DNA of 64,000 bases, from contig JBIOVX010000230.1 in NCBI GenBank assembly GCA_044868005.1, forward strand, positions 7,291 to 71,290, given 5' to 3'. A model generated the notes under the pieces. The model was not told where the DNA came from and did no database searches. It saw only the letters and a list, made by a program, of their open reading frames with translations. A program made the position numbers and the translations under genes. This document shows positions 50,230-59,357 of this stretch, in pieces. Origin of the DNA: DATARR01 sp044868005 (GTDB taxonomy: Bacteria > Acidobacteriota > Thermoanaerobaculia > Multivoradales > UBA5704). The stretch's first letter is position 1. Every line of letters begins with the position of its first letter.

Positions 50230-51525
50230 TCACTTCCTGTAATTCCGGCTCAGATGCAGCTTCACCGCGGCATTGAATCCCCTCTGTCCGGCGGCGCTCA
50301 GCTTGTCTCGAATTCCCAGAGAGCCCGGGCCCGTCGCGGTATTTCCCTGGGCGCCCAGGGCCGGGTCGCCGAAGATTCCCGTGGCGATGTCGAACCCCAG
50401 CGTATAAAGGCCAGGCGGCTCGATGGCGCGGGCGGCCGCGAGCTCCGGATCATTCGATTTCGCCGCGATGTTCGCTCCCTTGGTGGCGAATTCGAGGTTG
50501 TTGTTCCGCTCCAGGGAGAAATCCCTGGCGATGATGAAACCCCTCTGCTTGGCCGGGTTCAAGGAGTCGAGCTTCTGCTGTTTACCGGGCCCCCAGGCGG
50601 TATGGCCTTCGCACGTGCCCATCCCGATATCGAAGCCTCGCCGAATCGGACCCTCCGGCAGCCGAGCGCGGATCGCGGCCACCAAGGGGACTTCCTGGGC
50701 AATGATCTCTCCCTGGGCAGCAAGGCCGGCAATCAGGCTGTCCTCGTCGGGCTCAGCGGCCGTCCGTGGCGCCGGAGGCACCTCGGCTTGTTTCCCACCA
50801 CCGTCTCCACGATCCGCCGAAACTCGCTCCGATGGCACGTCCTGGGGTTTGCCTTCTCTGGGCGCCAGCTTCACGGGATATGAGTCTCCCAGAGTCTTCA
50901 GCAAGCTGTGAATATTGGCCGCCTCACCGAGCGAAGCCTGCGAATTTTTGAGCAGTCCGACCACCCTCATCCTCTCGTCCAGCAAGGCCCCCCCGGAATA
51001 CCCGGGCTCGAGATTCTGGGTTTCAAAGTAGATCGAGCCGGTCGAGATATCCTTCACGATGCTCGGCGTGTCAGTCACGTACCATCGGCGCCCGGCCGGA
51101 TTCCCGATCAAAAAGACCTTGTCCTTTTTCTTCAGGGCGCCCGCATCGCCCAGCTGAGCGAAGGATAGGTCGGACGGAGGATCGACGTTCTCGATTTTCA
51201 GCACGGCCCAGTCCGCCTCGGCATCCGAGTCCCCGAGGCTCGCCTCTTCTTCATCACCCCACTTGAACCGAACATGCACCTTGGTGGCTTCCTGCGTACC
51301 CTGGCGCACCACGTGATTGGCTGTCACGATATAGAGCGTCGTGCTCCTCTGGCCGACCTTCTGACCAAAAATGATCCCGGCGCCAGACTCCTCGTCGCCG
51401 CTCGGCATGGTGGACTTGATCATGACGATGGCATTCTTGGTTGCTTCCTCCGGCTCATCGGCAACGGCCGCCAAGGTTGACAACATCATGAACCCTGAAA
51501 GACATACCGGAAATAGTCGTTTCAT
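50230..51525 (-). CDS. exported trypsin-like serine protease with duplicated C-terminal domain
   Basis: The 431-aa protein has a signal peptide (MKRLFPVCLSGFMMLSTLAA) and a chymotrypsin-fold domain with His71 (YIVTANHVV), Asp105 (DAEADWAVLKI) and Ser177 (LEPGYSGGALLD). The C-terminal half, residues about 290-431, contains two copies of a 65-residue unit (RRGFDIGMGTCEGHTAWGPG ... KQRGFIIARDFSLERN and LGFDIATGIFGDPALGAQGN ... GQRGFNAAVKLHLSRNY). The ATG at 51525 has GGAG upstream and overlaps the stop of the membrane-protein gene (ATGA). It belongs to a three-gene operon and probably acts in the periplasm. Confidence 0.88.
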   Translation of the reverse strand: MKRLFPVCLSGFMMLSTLAAVADEPEEATKNAIVMIKSTMPSGDEESGAGIIFGQKVGQRSTTLYIVTANHVVRQGTQEATKVHVRFKWGDEEEASLGDSDAEADWAVLKIENVDPPSDLSFAQLGDAGALKKKDKVFLIGNPAGRRWYVTDTPSIVKDISTGSIYFETQNLEPGYSGGALLDERMRVVGLLKNSQASLGEAANIHSLLKTLGDSYPVKLAPREGKPQDVPSERVSADRGDGGGKQAEVPPAPRTAAEPDEDSLIAGLAAQGEIIAQEVPLVAAIRARLPEGPIRRGFDIGMGTCEGHTAWGPGKQQKLDSLNPAKQRGFIIARDFSLERNNNLEFATKGANIAAKSNDPELAAARAIEPPGLYTLGFDIATGIFGDPALGAQGNTATGPGSLGIRDKLSAAGQRGFNAAVKLHLSRNYRK

Positions 51526-52661
51526 GCAAGCTCCTTTCCAAACCAGCGCATCGCGGCGGTCGCCAACCCATACAGAAAGATTGCGGTCCCCCAGAGCAAG
51601 GACAGGCTGTGCCGCGCGCTCAGCCATTCAAACCAGGTCGGCATGAGGCTGCGGCGGCTTTCGTCCACACCGGTGCTCAAGCCGCGCACACGGCCGTGAT
51701 ACTTGAGCCCGATGTGGTTTTCGGTCAAGCGGATCGTGCGGATCTCCCCCCGCGATTCTTCGAATGTGATCATTTCTCCCGGACGCAGCTTGCGTTCCTT
51801 GTCGCCCAGCGAGACGAAATAGAGCGAGCCGAACTCGATGGTCGAGAGACGGCGAACCACCGTCCGTCCGGGGTCGAGAAACTCATCGACCTTGTAGAGC
51901 GCGAGAGCCCTGGCGGAGAGCTGGGGCAGGAACGTGCTTCCCGTCGGCGTGACGAAGGACAGGTCCAGGTCGGTGTCTTCCGTTCCGGACCGCAGGAGAA
52001 CGGACTGCGGCGCCGCGAAGTCCAAGCGCTGCGAGCCGACGCCTGCACTCTCCATCTGCACTGCGCCGAGGACGTCGGCGCGGAGCTCAGCAGGCGTCCC
52101 TTGCAAGGACAACCTGCATTGATAGGGCGGCGCGGTGCGCCGCAGCCACACGTGGTCCCCTGGCGCGAGCGTCACGGTCGAAAGATTGATGCTGCCGGAT
52201 TCCGCAGGGATGACGGACAGTCGCAGCCCTGTATCCCCGTCCTCCGCATCAGCCGGCGTTTCACTTCCAGGGAGTTGGATCTCGCGGAGCCCGGACACGC
52301 CCAGGGCCGTGAGATCCATCGTCTCCGCGAGCGTCTGCTGCGCCGGCGAGACGAAGCTGAATTCCGAGACGGCCAAGTCCAGCTCGATCTCCGTCTCCCG
52401 GACCCGCGCGAAGAGGAGGATGCTGACAATCAGCAGCGTGCTGCCGAACAACAAAGCTGCCGGCCCCCGCTTGCGTTTCCGCGCGGGTTGCGCCACCTGA
52501 TGGATCTCGACGAGGCGAGTGAGGCGGCTGAGCGCTTCCACCTGATCGGCGGAAACCTGGCCTCCAGAATGGATCGTCTCGTCGCTCGCGGCCTGGACCT
52601 GACGGCGGAGCAGCTCGCGAAGCTGGTCTGCCGTTGTCCCAGGTCCCCCTTGCCTCGTCAT
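51522..52661 (-). CDS. bitopic/two-helix membrane protein of the protease operon
   Basis: The 379-aa protein has a cytoplasmic N-terminus (QLRELLRRQVQAASDETIHS), a transmembrane helix at about 66-84 (AALLFGSTLLIVSILLFARV), a large beta-rich extracytoplasmic domain and a second helix near the C-terminus (SLLWGTAIFLYGLATAAMRW). No family is recognised. Translational overlap with the protease suggests it anchors, presents or is cleaved by that enzyme. Confidence 0.7.
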   Translation of the reverse strand: MTRQGGPGTTADQLRELLRRQVQAASDETIHSGGQVSADQVEALSRLTRLVEIHQVAQPARKRKRGPAALLFGSTLLIVSILLFARVRETEIELDLAVSEFSFVSPAQQTLAETMDLTALGVSGLREIQLPGSETPADAEDGDTGLRLSVIPAESGSINLSTVTLAPGDHVWLRRTAPPYQCRLSLQGTPAELRADVLGAVQMESAGVGSQRLDFAAPQSVLLRSGTEDTDLDLSFVTPTGSTFLPQLSARALALYKVDEFLDPGRTVVRRLSTIEFGSLYFVSLGDKERKLRPGEMITFEESRGEIRTIRLTENHIGLKYHGRVRGLSTGVDESRRSLMPTWFEWLSARHSLSLLWGTAIFLYGLATAAMRWFGKELA

Positions 52662-52662
52662 C

Positions 52663-53454
52663 TCACCTCGAGTGGTAGAACCAGAGCGATGGCGCTGAGG
52701 CGCCGCCGCCAGCTCTGCGAGTCGCCTTGATTTCGAGATTGTAGATTCCGGGCTCCCCCAGCGGAGGAAGCGGAATGTTGATCGGGCGGTCCGCCGGATA
52801 GTAGCTGTACTTCAGCGGCTCGTCCTTCTTGATATACGTACCAATGCGCCCGTCCTTGTCGACCGGTGCGAGACTGACGAAAACCTCCGACAGCTCGACT
52901 CCGGGCACCAATGTGACCTGATAGCTCGACGAACGCGAACCCCCGGTCTGCCGGACCCTGAGCGGCACGTACACATCCTGTATCGCCTTCCCCACTGGAT
53001 GCGCGGCCCACGCCATCCAGCCCAGCTCGTTTTTCCGCAGATTGAATTTCGAAAGCAGGGCTGTCGGCCAGGTGTAAGATCTACTGCCCGGCGGACGGAC
53101 GGTGTCCATTTGATAATAGAGCCGGTGCCTGAGAGCGCGCGCCCGGACGTGGACCTCTGCGCCTTCGGGAGCTGTCCACTCGATCAGGAGCGGCTTGCCG
53201 GTCGCCACATCGAAGTCTTCGACCGACCCGGTCAGCGATGCGACGAGGAGCGTCGTGCTGCCGACCTCCCGGATGTAAATCCCTTCGCAGCGATCACCAC
53301 GAGAACGGTACCCGTTGGGGTCCTCCCTCGTCTGCTTCAGCTGCGGATCACAGTCACGATTTTGGGCAGGCAGCGGCGCAGCCAAGTTGCCTGCACAGAA
53401 AAAGGGGCTCAGGAGAACAGCAACACGGATCACATCAAAGCGGATCAAGCGCAT
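52663..53454 (-). CDS. exported beta-rich protein of the protease operon
   Basis: The 263-aa protein begins with a signal peptide (MRLIRFDVIRVAVLLSPFFC, then AGNLAAPLPAQ) and continues as a soluble beta-rich domain (STTLLVASLTGSVEDFDVAT, VELSEVFVSLAPVDK, IPLPPLGEPGIYNLEIKATR). The ATG at 53454 has GAGGTGG upstream. It is the first gene of the trio, 1 bp before the membrane-protein gene, and has a recognisable promoter. Function is unknown. Confidence 0.68.
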   Translation of the reverse strand: MRLIRFDVIRVAVLLSPFFCAGNLAAPLPAQNRDCDPQLKQTREDPNGYRSRGDRCEGIYIREVGSTTLLVASLTGSVEDFDVATGKPLLIEWTAPEGAEVHVRARALRHRLYYQMDTVRPPGSRSYTWPTALLSKFNLRKNELGWMAWAAHPVGKAIQDVYVPLRVRQTGGSRSSSYQVTLVPGVELSEVFVSLAPVDKDGRIGTYIKKDEPLKYSYYPADRPINIPLPPLGEPGIYNLEIKATRRAGGGASAPSLWFYHSR

Positions 53455-53474
53455 CGACCACCTCACCAGCGTCT

Positions 53475-53511
53475 CTCAACCTAGCCTATGCTGGTTCGGG
53501 ATCGAGGTCAA
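53475..53511 (-). promoter_or_regulatory. sigma-70-like promoter of the protease operon
   Basis: On the minus strand TTGACC (53511-53506), a 17-bp spacer and TAGGCT (53488-53483) precede the start codon at 53454 by about 29 bp. This is the best-spaced promoter in the window. Confidence 0.6.
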
Positions 53512-53520
53512 CGCGGGATT

Positions 53521-53592
53521 TTATTCGTACCGTAGCGCCTCGATCGGATCGAGCGCCGCGGCGCGGGTTGCCAGTGCCGGAAAAGTGCCAAG
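53521..53592 (-). pseudogene. fossil end of a MacB/ADOP-type ABC permease
   Basis: The minus strand reads LGTFPALATRAAALDPIEAL, then RYE and a stop. This is the hallmark C-terminus of FtsX/MacB-type permeases (A.RAA..DP..ALRYE), abundant in acidobacteria. Nothing else of the permease remains. Confidence 0.6.
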
Positions 53593-53624
53593 CGAAAAAA
53601 TTCGCCCAAGCGGCGAACGTGGGC

Positions 53625-53730
53625 CGTTCGAAGCTTGCAAGGGGCGTTGAGGGTCTTGAATGGCCGTCCAAACTTGCAACGGGCCATTGAAGGTTTTGAA
53701 TGAGCCGTTGAGGATCCTCGGCGAGAGCTC
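53625..53730. repeat. degenerate 20-22 bp tandem repeat
   Basis: On the minus strand CAAAACCTTCAATGGCCCG, CAAGTTTGGACGGCCATT, CAAGACCCTCAACGCCCC and CAAGCTTCGAACGGCCC follow one another. They are variants of a CAAg.cTTCAACGGCC unit about 18-22 bases long. It lies between the permease fossil and the acyltransferase gene; no gene is supported. Confidence 0.55.
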
Positions 53731-53753
53731 CTGGAACAGCGCCAAAACCTCGG

Positions 53754-54461
53754 CTAAATCAAGCGAGTTGCACCGCTTCGCTCTCGACTTGCCCTTGCAC
53801 TTGGTGGAACCCTTCCTCGGAGCAAGGCGTCGACCTCGGCGCCGATGACTCGCCGGACCTCGCCGAGCTGCGCCTCGAAGAGGGTCCTGTCCAAAGCGGG
53901 GTTCTCGAACGACATCGGGGGCAGGACCTTCAAGTCGACCCGCGCGCGATGGAGGATGTGGTGGCGCAGGAGGGTCGGGCGGCGGGGCTCGGAGAGGATC
54001 CTCTCCGAGCCGACGATGGCGACCGGCACGACGGGCACTCCGAGCTTGAGAGCGATCTTCAGGAATCCCCCCTTGAACGGACCGACCGGCGGCGGGATGG
54101 TCACGTCGCCCTCGGGCGCGAGCAGCAGCACGTCGCCGCGCCGCAGGAGGTTCTCGGTCCACGCCATCGTGTCGCTGTTGTCCTCGCCCGCGAAAACCGG
54201 ACGATTGCCCAGCGCGCGCAGGTACCAGGCCCGCCATGCGGGGGCGAAATTCGTCGCCCGCATCCAGCCGTAAACCCGTCGCCGGACCGCCGCGATCACC
54301 AGGAAGCCGTCGATGGCGCAAGGGTGATTGGCGACGATGATCGCGGGGCCCCGCGCCGGCACGTGCTCTTCCCCGCTGACACGAAAGTCGAGGACGCATC
54401 GAAAGAGGATGCGGAAGAACAGGCGCGTGAGCTCGTAGACCGCGGCGCTCGAGCCTTTCAC
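53754..54461 (-). CDS. 1-acyl-glycerol-phosphate-type acyltransferase (LPLAT)
   Basis: The 235-aa protein has the PlsC motifs NHPCAIDGFLV (HxxxxD), the substrate block GNRPVFAGEDNSD, LAPEGDVTIPPPVGPFKGGF (EG motif) and VPVVPVAIVGSE. It should acylate a lyso-lipid or glycolipid at the membrane. The GTG start overlaps the stop of the patatin gene (GTGA), the last of the overlaps in this operon. The final 20 or so residues (from RGRVPPSA) come from DNA that in another frame encodes a KCKGKSRAKRCN piece like the tail of the metalloprotease at 60778, so the native end was replaced. Confidence 0.88.
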   Translation of the reverse strand: MKGSSAAVYELTRLFFRILFRCVLDFRVSGEEHVPARGPAIIVANHPCAIDGFLVIAAVRRRVYGWMRATNFAPAWRAWYLRALGNRPVFAGEDNSDTMAWTENLLRRGDVLLLAPEGDVTIPPPVGPFKGGFLKIALKLGVPVVPVAIVGSERILSEPRRPTLLRHHILHRARVDLKVLPPMSFENPALDRTLFEAQLGEVRRVIGAEVDALLRGRVPPSARASRERSGATRLI

Positions 54462-56539
54462 AGGTCGAGCGTCTCCTTCCAGGCGCGGATGCGGTCCACG
54501 GCCAGACGGTAACCGTGCTCGGAGATGGCCTCGATCTGGCCGAGGTCGAAAAGGCTCCACGTATCCGTCGGCGGATGCAGATACAGGCCCGCGCCGCCGT
54601 TCGCGTAGCGCTCCGCGGCCTCGATGCTGCCGAGCATCGTCGTGCGCTCCAGGATCTGGTGGATGCTCGGGACGCGCATCCGCCCGCCGAAAGGATTGAT
54701 CCAGCTCCAGAGCAGCCTGCCGGCCGAGAGGCTGTCGCCGTAGGGAGTGTTCGCCTGGAGATCGAGCCGTGGATTGCAATTGACGGCGACGATGCGGCGG
54801 CGGTCGCAGAAGCGCTCCAGGAGGTCCGCCGGCAGATTGTTCAGGAGCCCGCCGTCGACGAGGAGTGCTCCGTTGTCGGCGACCGGCGGGAACAACCCCG
54901 GCGCCCCCATGCTGGCTCGCAGGTACTTCCGCAGGAGACCCTGTTCATGGACCATCGCCGCGCCGGTGGTCAGGTCGGCCGTGACGCAGAAGTACTTCAG
55001 CGGCAGGTCTTCGATGCAGACCTCGCCGAACATGTCGCGCAGAACGCGGGCGAGGCGCCGGCCGGAGAGCAGGGAGACGAGCGGCACGGTGTAATCGACG
55101 AGCGGCCTCGCGCGCCCGAAGCCTTTGCGGCCGGCGTGCATCATGGTTTCGACCGGCCACTGCAAGGCGCACATCGCGCCGACGCACGCACCCATGCTGG
55201 TTCCGGCGACGGCGTCGATCGGGATCCCGGCCTCCCGCAGCGCGCGGATCACGCCGATGTGGACGTAGGCGCGGGCACCGCCGCCGCTCAGCGCGAGTCC
55301 GACGGCGCGGCCGGTGAGGCATCGCGCGAGGCGCGCGAGGTCCTCCTCGCTGCGTTCGCCGACGTGATGGTGAACCGTCACGCGCCGCGGCTCGAGCCAG
55401 CGTGCCGCGCGGCCGCCCGTGGGACGCTCCGACCGCCGCAGCAGGACCAGGTCGCGGCGTACGCCGAGCTCCCCGAGCAGGAGCTCCTCGATCGCGTTCG
55501 CGGCGGGATCCCCATCCGCCGGCGCCACCAGCAGGACGCGGTCGGCGTGCCGGAGGCAGCGCCGCGTCCATGGCGTAACTTCCGGGTCGGTCTCGTAGAG
55601 GACGATCGCGTGGCGCGCCTCCATCTCGCAGAGCCAGGCGCCGAGGAATCCGTTCTCCGGATCGTCCGGCGCCGTCTGGGCGGCGCCCGGCTCGAGCTCC
55701 CGGTCCACCGCCTCGCTGGTGAGGTGAAGGATCGAGCCGTGGCGCGCCAGCGCGCCCGCTAGCCTGCGTCCAAAATCCGTCCCGAGAGAGCCGCGTCCGC
55801 ACGGCACCAGGCATAGCGTGACGCTCGTCGGGGCGGCCGTGGATCGTTCATTCATCCTCTGCAGCCGTTCGCCGACCATGCGCGCGATGGCGAGCGCCGT
55901 CCGCGGCTGCCTTTCTATCAACCGGTCGAAGCCGGTCCGCGAGAGCCGCACCAGCTCGGAATCCCGGATCGCCCGCACCGTCGCCGAGCGCGGCGCGCCG
56001 GTCAGCAAGGCCATTTCTCCTACCGTTTCCCCGGGTCCGATTTCGGCGACCACGGCTCCCTGGGCGTCGAGGACAGCGAGCCGGCCGGTGAGGACGATGT
56101 ACAGGGAATCCGCGGCGCTGCCGGCGGGAAACAGCGTGTCTCCGCCCGGCAGGGCGACCCAATCGAGCTCCGATTCGACGTCGTCCTCAAGCGCGGCGCC
56201 AGGTCGTTCGGATGCGGCATCTCCGGCCGCTGGAGCCGGCACGCCGAGCGCCGGGCCGAGGCGCGGCAGGGAGCCGCAGGCGACGCCGTACTTCTCCTCG
56301 ATGAGGGAGGCCAGTTGCGCGTGAAGCGCCGGATCGGGAGGGAGCAAGACGGCCCACTGGGCGGCATAGCGGTCCAGGTTGGCGATTCCCGGCAAGTCGC
56401 CGACGTGCACCGCCGGCGCTTCATCTCCGCCGGCGCGCGTCAGCGCGGCTACCGCCAGACGCGCCCGCACGGCCAGGTAGGTCGTCCGGCTCTCGATGGT
56501 CTGCAGCAGGCGGTGCGCGGGCGAGTCGCTTTGCGGCAT
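54458..56539 (-). CDS. NTE-type patatin phospholipase with cNMP-binding domain
   Basis: The 693-aa protein has a helical start, a cyclic-nucleotide-binding-like domain (about 125-240; LPGGDTLFPAGSAADSLYIV, IGPGETVGEMALLTGAPRSA), a Rossmann-like spacer (about 240-410) and a patatin domain (about 410-590) with LALSGGGARAYVHIGVIRAL, AVAGTSMGACVGAM (Ser nucleophile) and LLVDGGLLNNLP (Asp). This is the layout of RssA/NTE-like lysophospholipases. The ATG at 56539 is preferred over a GTG two codons earlier that lies in the ribosome-binding site. It is followed by the LPLAT, so lipid deacylation and reacylation are coupled. Confidence 0.92.
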   Translation of the reverse strand: MPQSDSPAHRLLQTIESRTTYLAVRARLAVAALTRAGGDEAPAVHVGDLPGIANLDRYAAQWAVLLPPDPALHAQLASLIEEKYGVACGSLPRLGPALGVPAPAAGDAASERPGAALEDDVESELDWVALPGGDTLFPAGSAADSLYIVLTGRLAVLDAQGAVVAEIGPGETVGEMALLTGAPRSATVRAIRDSELVRLSRTGFDRLIERQPRTALAIARMVGERLQRMNERSTAAPTSVTLCLVPCGRGSLGTDFGRRLAGALARHGSILHLTSEAVDRELEPGAAQTAPDDPENGFLGAWLCEMEARHAIVLYETDPEVTPWTRRCLRHADRVLLVAPADGDPAANAIEELLLGELGVRRDLVLLRRSERPTGGRAARWLEPRRVTVHHHVGERSEEDLARLARCLTGRAVGLALSGGGARAYVHIGVIRALREAGIPIDAVAGTSMGACVGAMCALQWPVETMMHAGRKGFGRARPLVDYTVPLVSLLSGRRLARVLRDMFGEVCIEDLPLKYFCVTADLTTGAAMVHEQGLLRKYLRASMGAPGLFPPVADNGALLVDGGLLNNLPADLLERFCDRRRIVAVNCNPRLDLQANTPYGDSLSAGRLLWSWINPFGGRMRVPSIHQILERTTMLGSIEAAERYANGGAGLYLHPPTDTWSLFDLGQIEAISEHGYRLAVDRIRAWKETLDL

Positions 56540-56547
56540 GGCCACCT

Positions 56548-57714
56548 CTAGAGGGCCCCGTCCAACGCGGCCGGCGTACGCGAACGCTCCAGGATCGTGG
56601 CCAGCACCTCCGGCACCTCCTCGATCGCCCGCGGCCGGTGTCTCGCGGTCCGCGTCCGGAACCGGGCGAGATTGTCCGCGACGGTCAGCTCTGCCACGGC
56701 ATCGGCGACGTCGCGCAGGCGCCGCAACACCAATCCCAGGCCGTTCGCCGCGATCCAGTCGGCGTTGTAGCGTTCCTGAGGCAGCGTGCGCGCGTTGCGC
56801 TCGACGATCAGGGGCAGGCCCATCACCAGCGCCTCGCTGATCAGGCCCGGACCGGGTTTGCCGATCACGAAGTCCGACGCGCGCATGTAGCGCGGCACGT
56901 CGCGTGTGAACCCGGCGACGTGGCGGCGCAGGCGGCTGGCTCTACCGGCGAGGCGCGCCGCCAGCTTTTCGTCCCGGCCGCAGAGGAGGACGAGCTGCAG
57001 CGGCACCGTCACCTCCTCGAGCCGCTCGGCGATCTCCTCGATGGCCCGCGATCCGCACCCGCCGAACAGCACGAGCGCCGTCGTGGTGAAAGCGTCCAGT
57101 CCGAGCCGCGCGCGCTCGGCGCCGCGGTCCACGCCGCCCGCTGCATAGAACTCCGGCCGGACGAGCATGCCGGAGACGAGAAAGATGCGGCCGGGCGCAT
57201 GCCCCATCGCGCGCGCCTGCTCGCAGGCCCTGGGCGAGCCGCAGACCAGATCCTGCTCCTGCCGCTCGATCCAGAAATGGGGCGGGTAGTCGGCGAGATC
57301 GGTCAGGACGGTCACGAACGGCACGGCGCCGAGGCTCTCCTTGAGGGCGCGGTTGAAGTTCGGGATCAAGGAGACCACGGCGTCCGGCGCGGGCTCCCGG
57401 CGCCGCCAGAATTCCCGCAGCAGGCGCACCGTCGGCGCGTGGTAGGCACGCACGACGGCCTGCAGCGCGCGCAGCATGTACCCTGACCCGAGCGTCCAGC
57501 CGCGGCGCAGCAGCATGTTGTAGATGTCCTGCAGGCGCATCCCGGTGAGCCGCGCGAAGACGTCGAGCGGGTCGAGCACCTCCTGCAGGTTGACCATGCG
57601 CACTTGCCACGGACGCCGGTCCCGGGCGATGGCGTCGCGCAAGGCTTCCGCCGCGGCGCGGTGGCCGCTGCCGGCGTCGAAGAAGATCAGGTCCAGGATC
57701 GCTTCGCTCTTCAC
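56548..57714 (-). CDS. MGDG-synthase-like glycosyltransferase
   Basis: The 388-aa protein has the N-terminal FFDAGSGHRAAAEALRDAIA (GSGH motif of GT28/MGDG-type enzymes), VVSLIPNFNRALKESLGAVP, VTVLTDLADYPPHFW and the nucleotide-sugar loop VIGKPGPGLISEALVMGLPL. It should transfer a sugar from a UDP-sugar to a diacylglycerol-like lipid at the inner membrane. The GTG start overlaps the ligase stop (GTGA). The sugar cannot be inferred. Confidence 0.88.
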   Translation of the reverse strand: MKSEAILDLIFFDAGSGHRAAAEALRDAIARDRRPWQVRMVNLQEVLDPLDVFARLTGMRLQDIYNMLLRRGWTLGSGYMLRALQAVVRAYHAPTVRLLREFWRRREPAPDAVVSLIPNFNRALKESLGAVPFVTVLTDLADYPPHFWIERQEQDLVCGSPRACEQARAMGHAPGRIFLVSGMLVRPEFYAAGGVDRGAERARLGLDAFTTTALVLFGGCGSRAIEEIAERLEEVTVPLQLVLLCGRDEKLAARLAGRASRLRRHVAGFTRDVPRYMRASDFVIGKPGPGLISEALVMGLPLIVERNARTLPQERYNADWIAANGLGLVLRRLRDVADAVAELTVADNLARFRTRTARHRPRAIEEVPEVLATILERSRTPAALDGAL

Positions 57715-59357
57715 GACGGAATGGCGCCGGCCGCGAGCCGGCGCGCCAGCTCGAGCCGCCGGATCTTGCCGCTCGTGGTGCGCGGCAGCGAGCGCGGCGG
57801 CACGAGCACGACTCGATCGGGGGCCATCCCCCGCGCCCGCAGAGCCGACCGGATCTGCGCCGCGACTTCGCGGTGGCGAGGCGCCTCCAGCTTCGTTTCC
57901 GCGACGACGCAGACCAGCTCGGTCTCCGCCGACTCCGAACGCACGCCGACGGCGGCGACCGCTCCCGGCCGCACCCCCTCCACGGACGCCGCGATCTCTT
58001 CGAGCACGGAAGGGACCAGATTCTGTCCGCCGCGAATGATGATCTCCTTCTTTCGTCCGGTGACGAAGAGCAGGCCCCCGGCCTCGTATCCGAGGTCCCC
58101 GGTCCGCAGCCAACCGTCGGCAACCGCGTCGGCGGTCGCTGCGGGGTCGCCGTAGTAGCCTGCCATCAGTGTGTCGGAGCGGACCTGGATTTCCCCGACG
58201 CACCTCTCGGCGGCGATCCCGCCGTCCGCCCGGACGATGCGGATTGCCGTCCGCGCGATGGGGCGCCCGACGGCGACGAGCTCGATGGCATCGTCCCCGG
58301 CGGCGGCCGGTACGGCCCGCCCGTCGCGTTCGAGCGCGCGGCGATCGATGCGGTCGATCCGGGCCGGCGTGAGGAGGGTGGGGAAGGTCACGGCGACGGT
58401 TGCCTCCGCCAGCCCGTAGACCGGAAAGAAGGCTTCGGAACGGAATCCCGCCGGCCCGAAGGCCGCGGCGAACCGGCGGAGCATCTGCGCGGGGATGGGC
58501 TCCGCTCCCACCATCGCGCACTCCCACGCGGAGAGATCGAGCCCAGCCGCCGCGAGCCGCGGAGCCAACTGGATGCAGACCCAGTAGGCGGAAGGCGGTG
58601 CGGCGGTGATGGTCGCCCGGAAGCGCGACATCGTGTCCAGCCAGACCCCGGGCTGGCGCTGAAAATCTCCGGTCGAGATCATGTGGCCGGGGAATCCGTT
58701 GTAGAACGGGAAGAGCAGGCCGCCGACGAGCCCCATGTCATGGTGCAGGGGCAGCCAGGAGACCGCCACCGATGCGGCATGGCTCGGCAGCCGGCTGCTC
58801 ATCGCCTCCATGTGCAGCATCAGCCGTTCGTGCGTCACGACGACGCCGCGCGGCCGGGCGGTCGTGCCGCTGGTGAGCTGGATGAACGCGGTCCCTCCCG
58901 CGGCGGCGGCTTCCTCGAGCGGCGCGGCGGGCTCGCCGCGCGCCACCGCATCGGCGTCGAGCCACCGCAGGGGCCCCAAGGGAGCCACCGCGGCGAGGCC
59001 CGCCGGGAGGATCGCCGTGCGGGCGTCGAGCAGCCTCCCGGCTTCGAGCAGTCCGTCGAGGAAGGCCGCGCGGTCCTGCGCCGGCGGCGCGCCGAGGTGA
59101 ATGGGCACGGCGCCGGCGACCCAGAGCCCGAAGAGACAGGTCACGGCCTGGCGCACCTCGGGGACGAGCACCAGCACGTGGTCTCCCGGCGCGACTCCGG
59201 ATGCGCGGAGGACAGCCGCGGCCGCCGCGGCCGCCTGCCAGTACTGCGACCAAGTCCATTCGATCCAACCGCCGCCTTCCCGCAGGCGCACGGCGACTTC
59301 GTCGGGGCGCGCGTCGGCGCGCTGGCGCAGAAGTTGCGCCATGGTGTGTGCTCTCAT
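57711..59357 (-). CDS. fatty-acyl-AMP ligase-like adenylate-forming enzyme
   Basis: The 548-aa enzyme has the P-loop FIQLTSGTTARPRGVVVTHE, SWLPLHHDMGLVGGLLFPFY (HDMGL block typical of FAAL enzymes), FPVYGLAEATVAVTFP, WLRTGDLGYEAGG, VTGRKKEIIIRGG and the C-terminal catalytic Lys in RTTSGKIRRLEL. FAALs activate fatty acids as acyl-AMP and load them on an ACP; an ACP gene is two genes upstream. The start ATG overlaps the methyltransferase stop. Confidence 0.9.
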   Translation of the reverse strand: MRAHTMAQLLRQRADARPDEVAVRLREGGGWIEWTWSQYWQAAAAAAAVLRASGVAPGDHVLVLVPEVRQAVTCLFGLWVAGAVPIHLGAPPAQDRAAFLDGLLEAGRLLDARTAILPAGLAAVAPLGPLRWLDADAVARGEPAAPLEEAAAAGGTAFIQLTSGTTARPRGVVVTHERLMLHMEAMSSRLPSHAASVAVSWLPLHHDMGLVGGLLFPFYNGFPGHMISTGDFQRQPGVWLDTMSRFRATITAAPPSAYWVCIQLAPRLAAAGLDLSAWECAMVGAEPIPAQMLRRFAAAFGPAGFRSEAFFPVYGLAEATVAVTFPTLLTPARIDRIDRRALERDGRAVPAAAGDDAIELVAVGRPIARTAIRIVRADGGIAAERCVGEIQVRSDTLMAGYYGDPAATADAVADGWLRTGDLGYEAGGLLFVTGRKKEIIIRGGQNLVPSVLEEIAASVEGVRPGAVAAVGVRSESAETELVCVVAETKLEAPRHREVAAQIRSALRARGMAPDRVVLVPPRSLPRTTSGKIRRLELARRLAAGAIPS

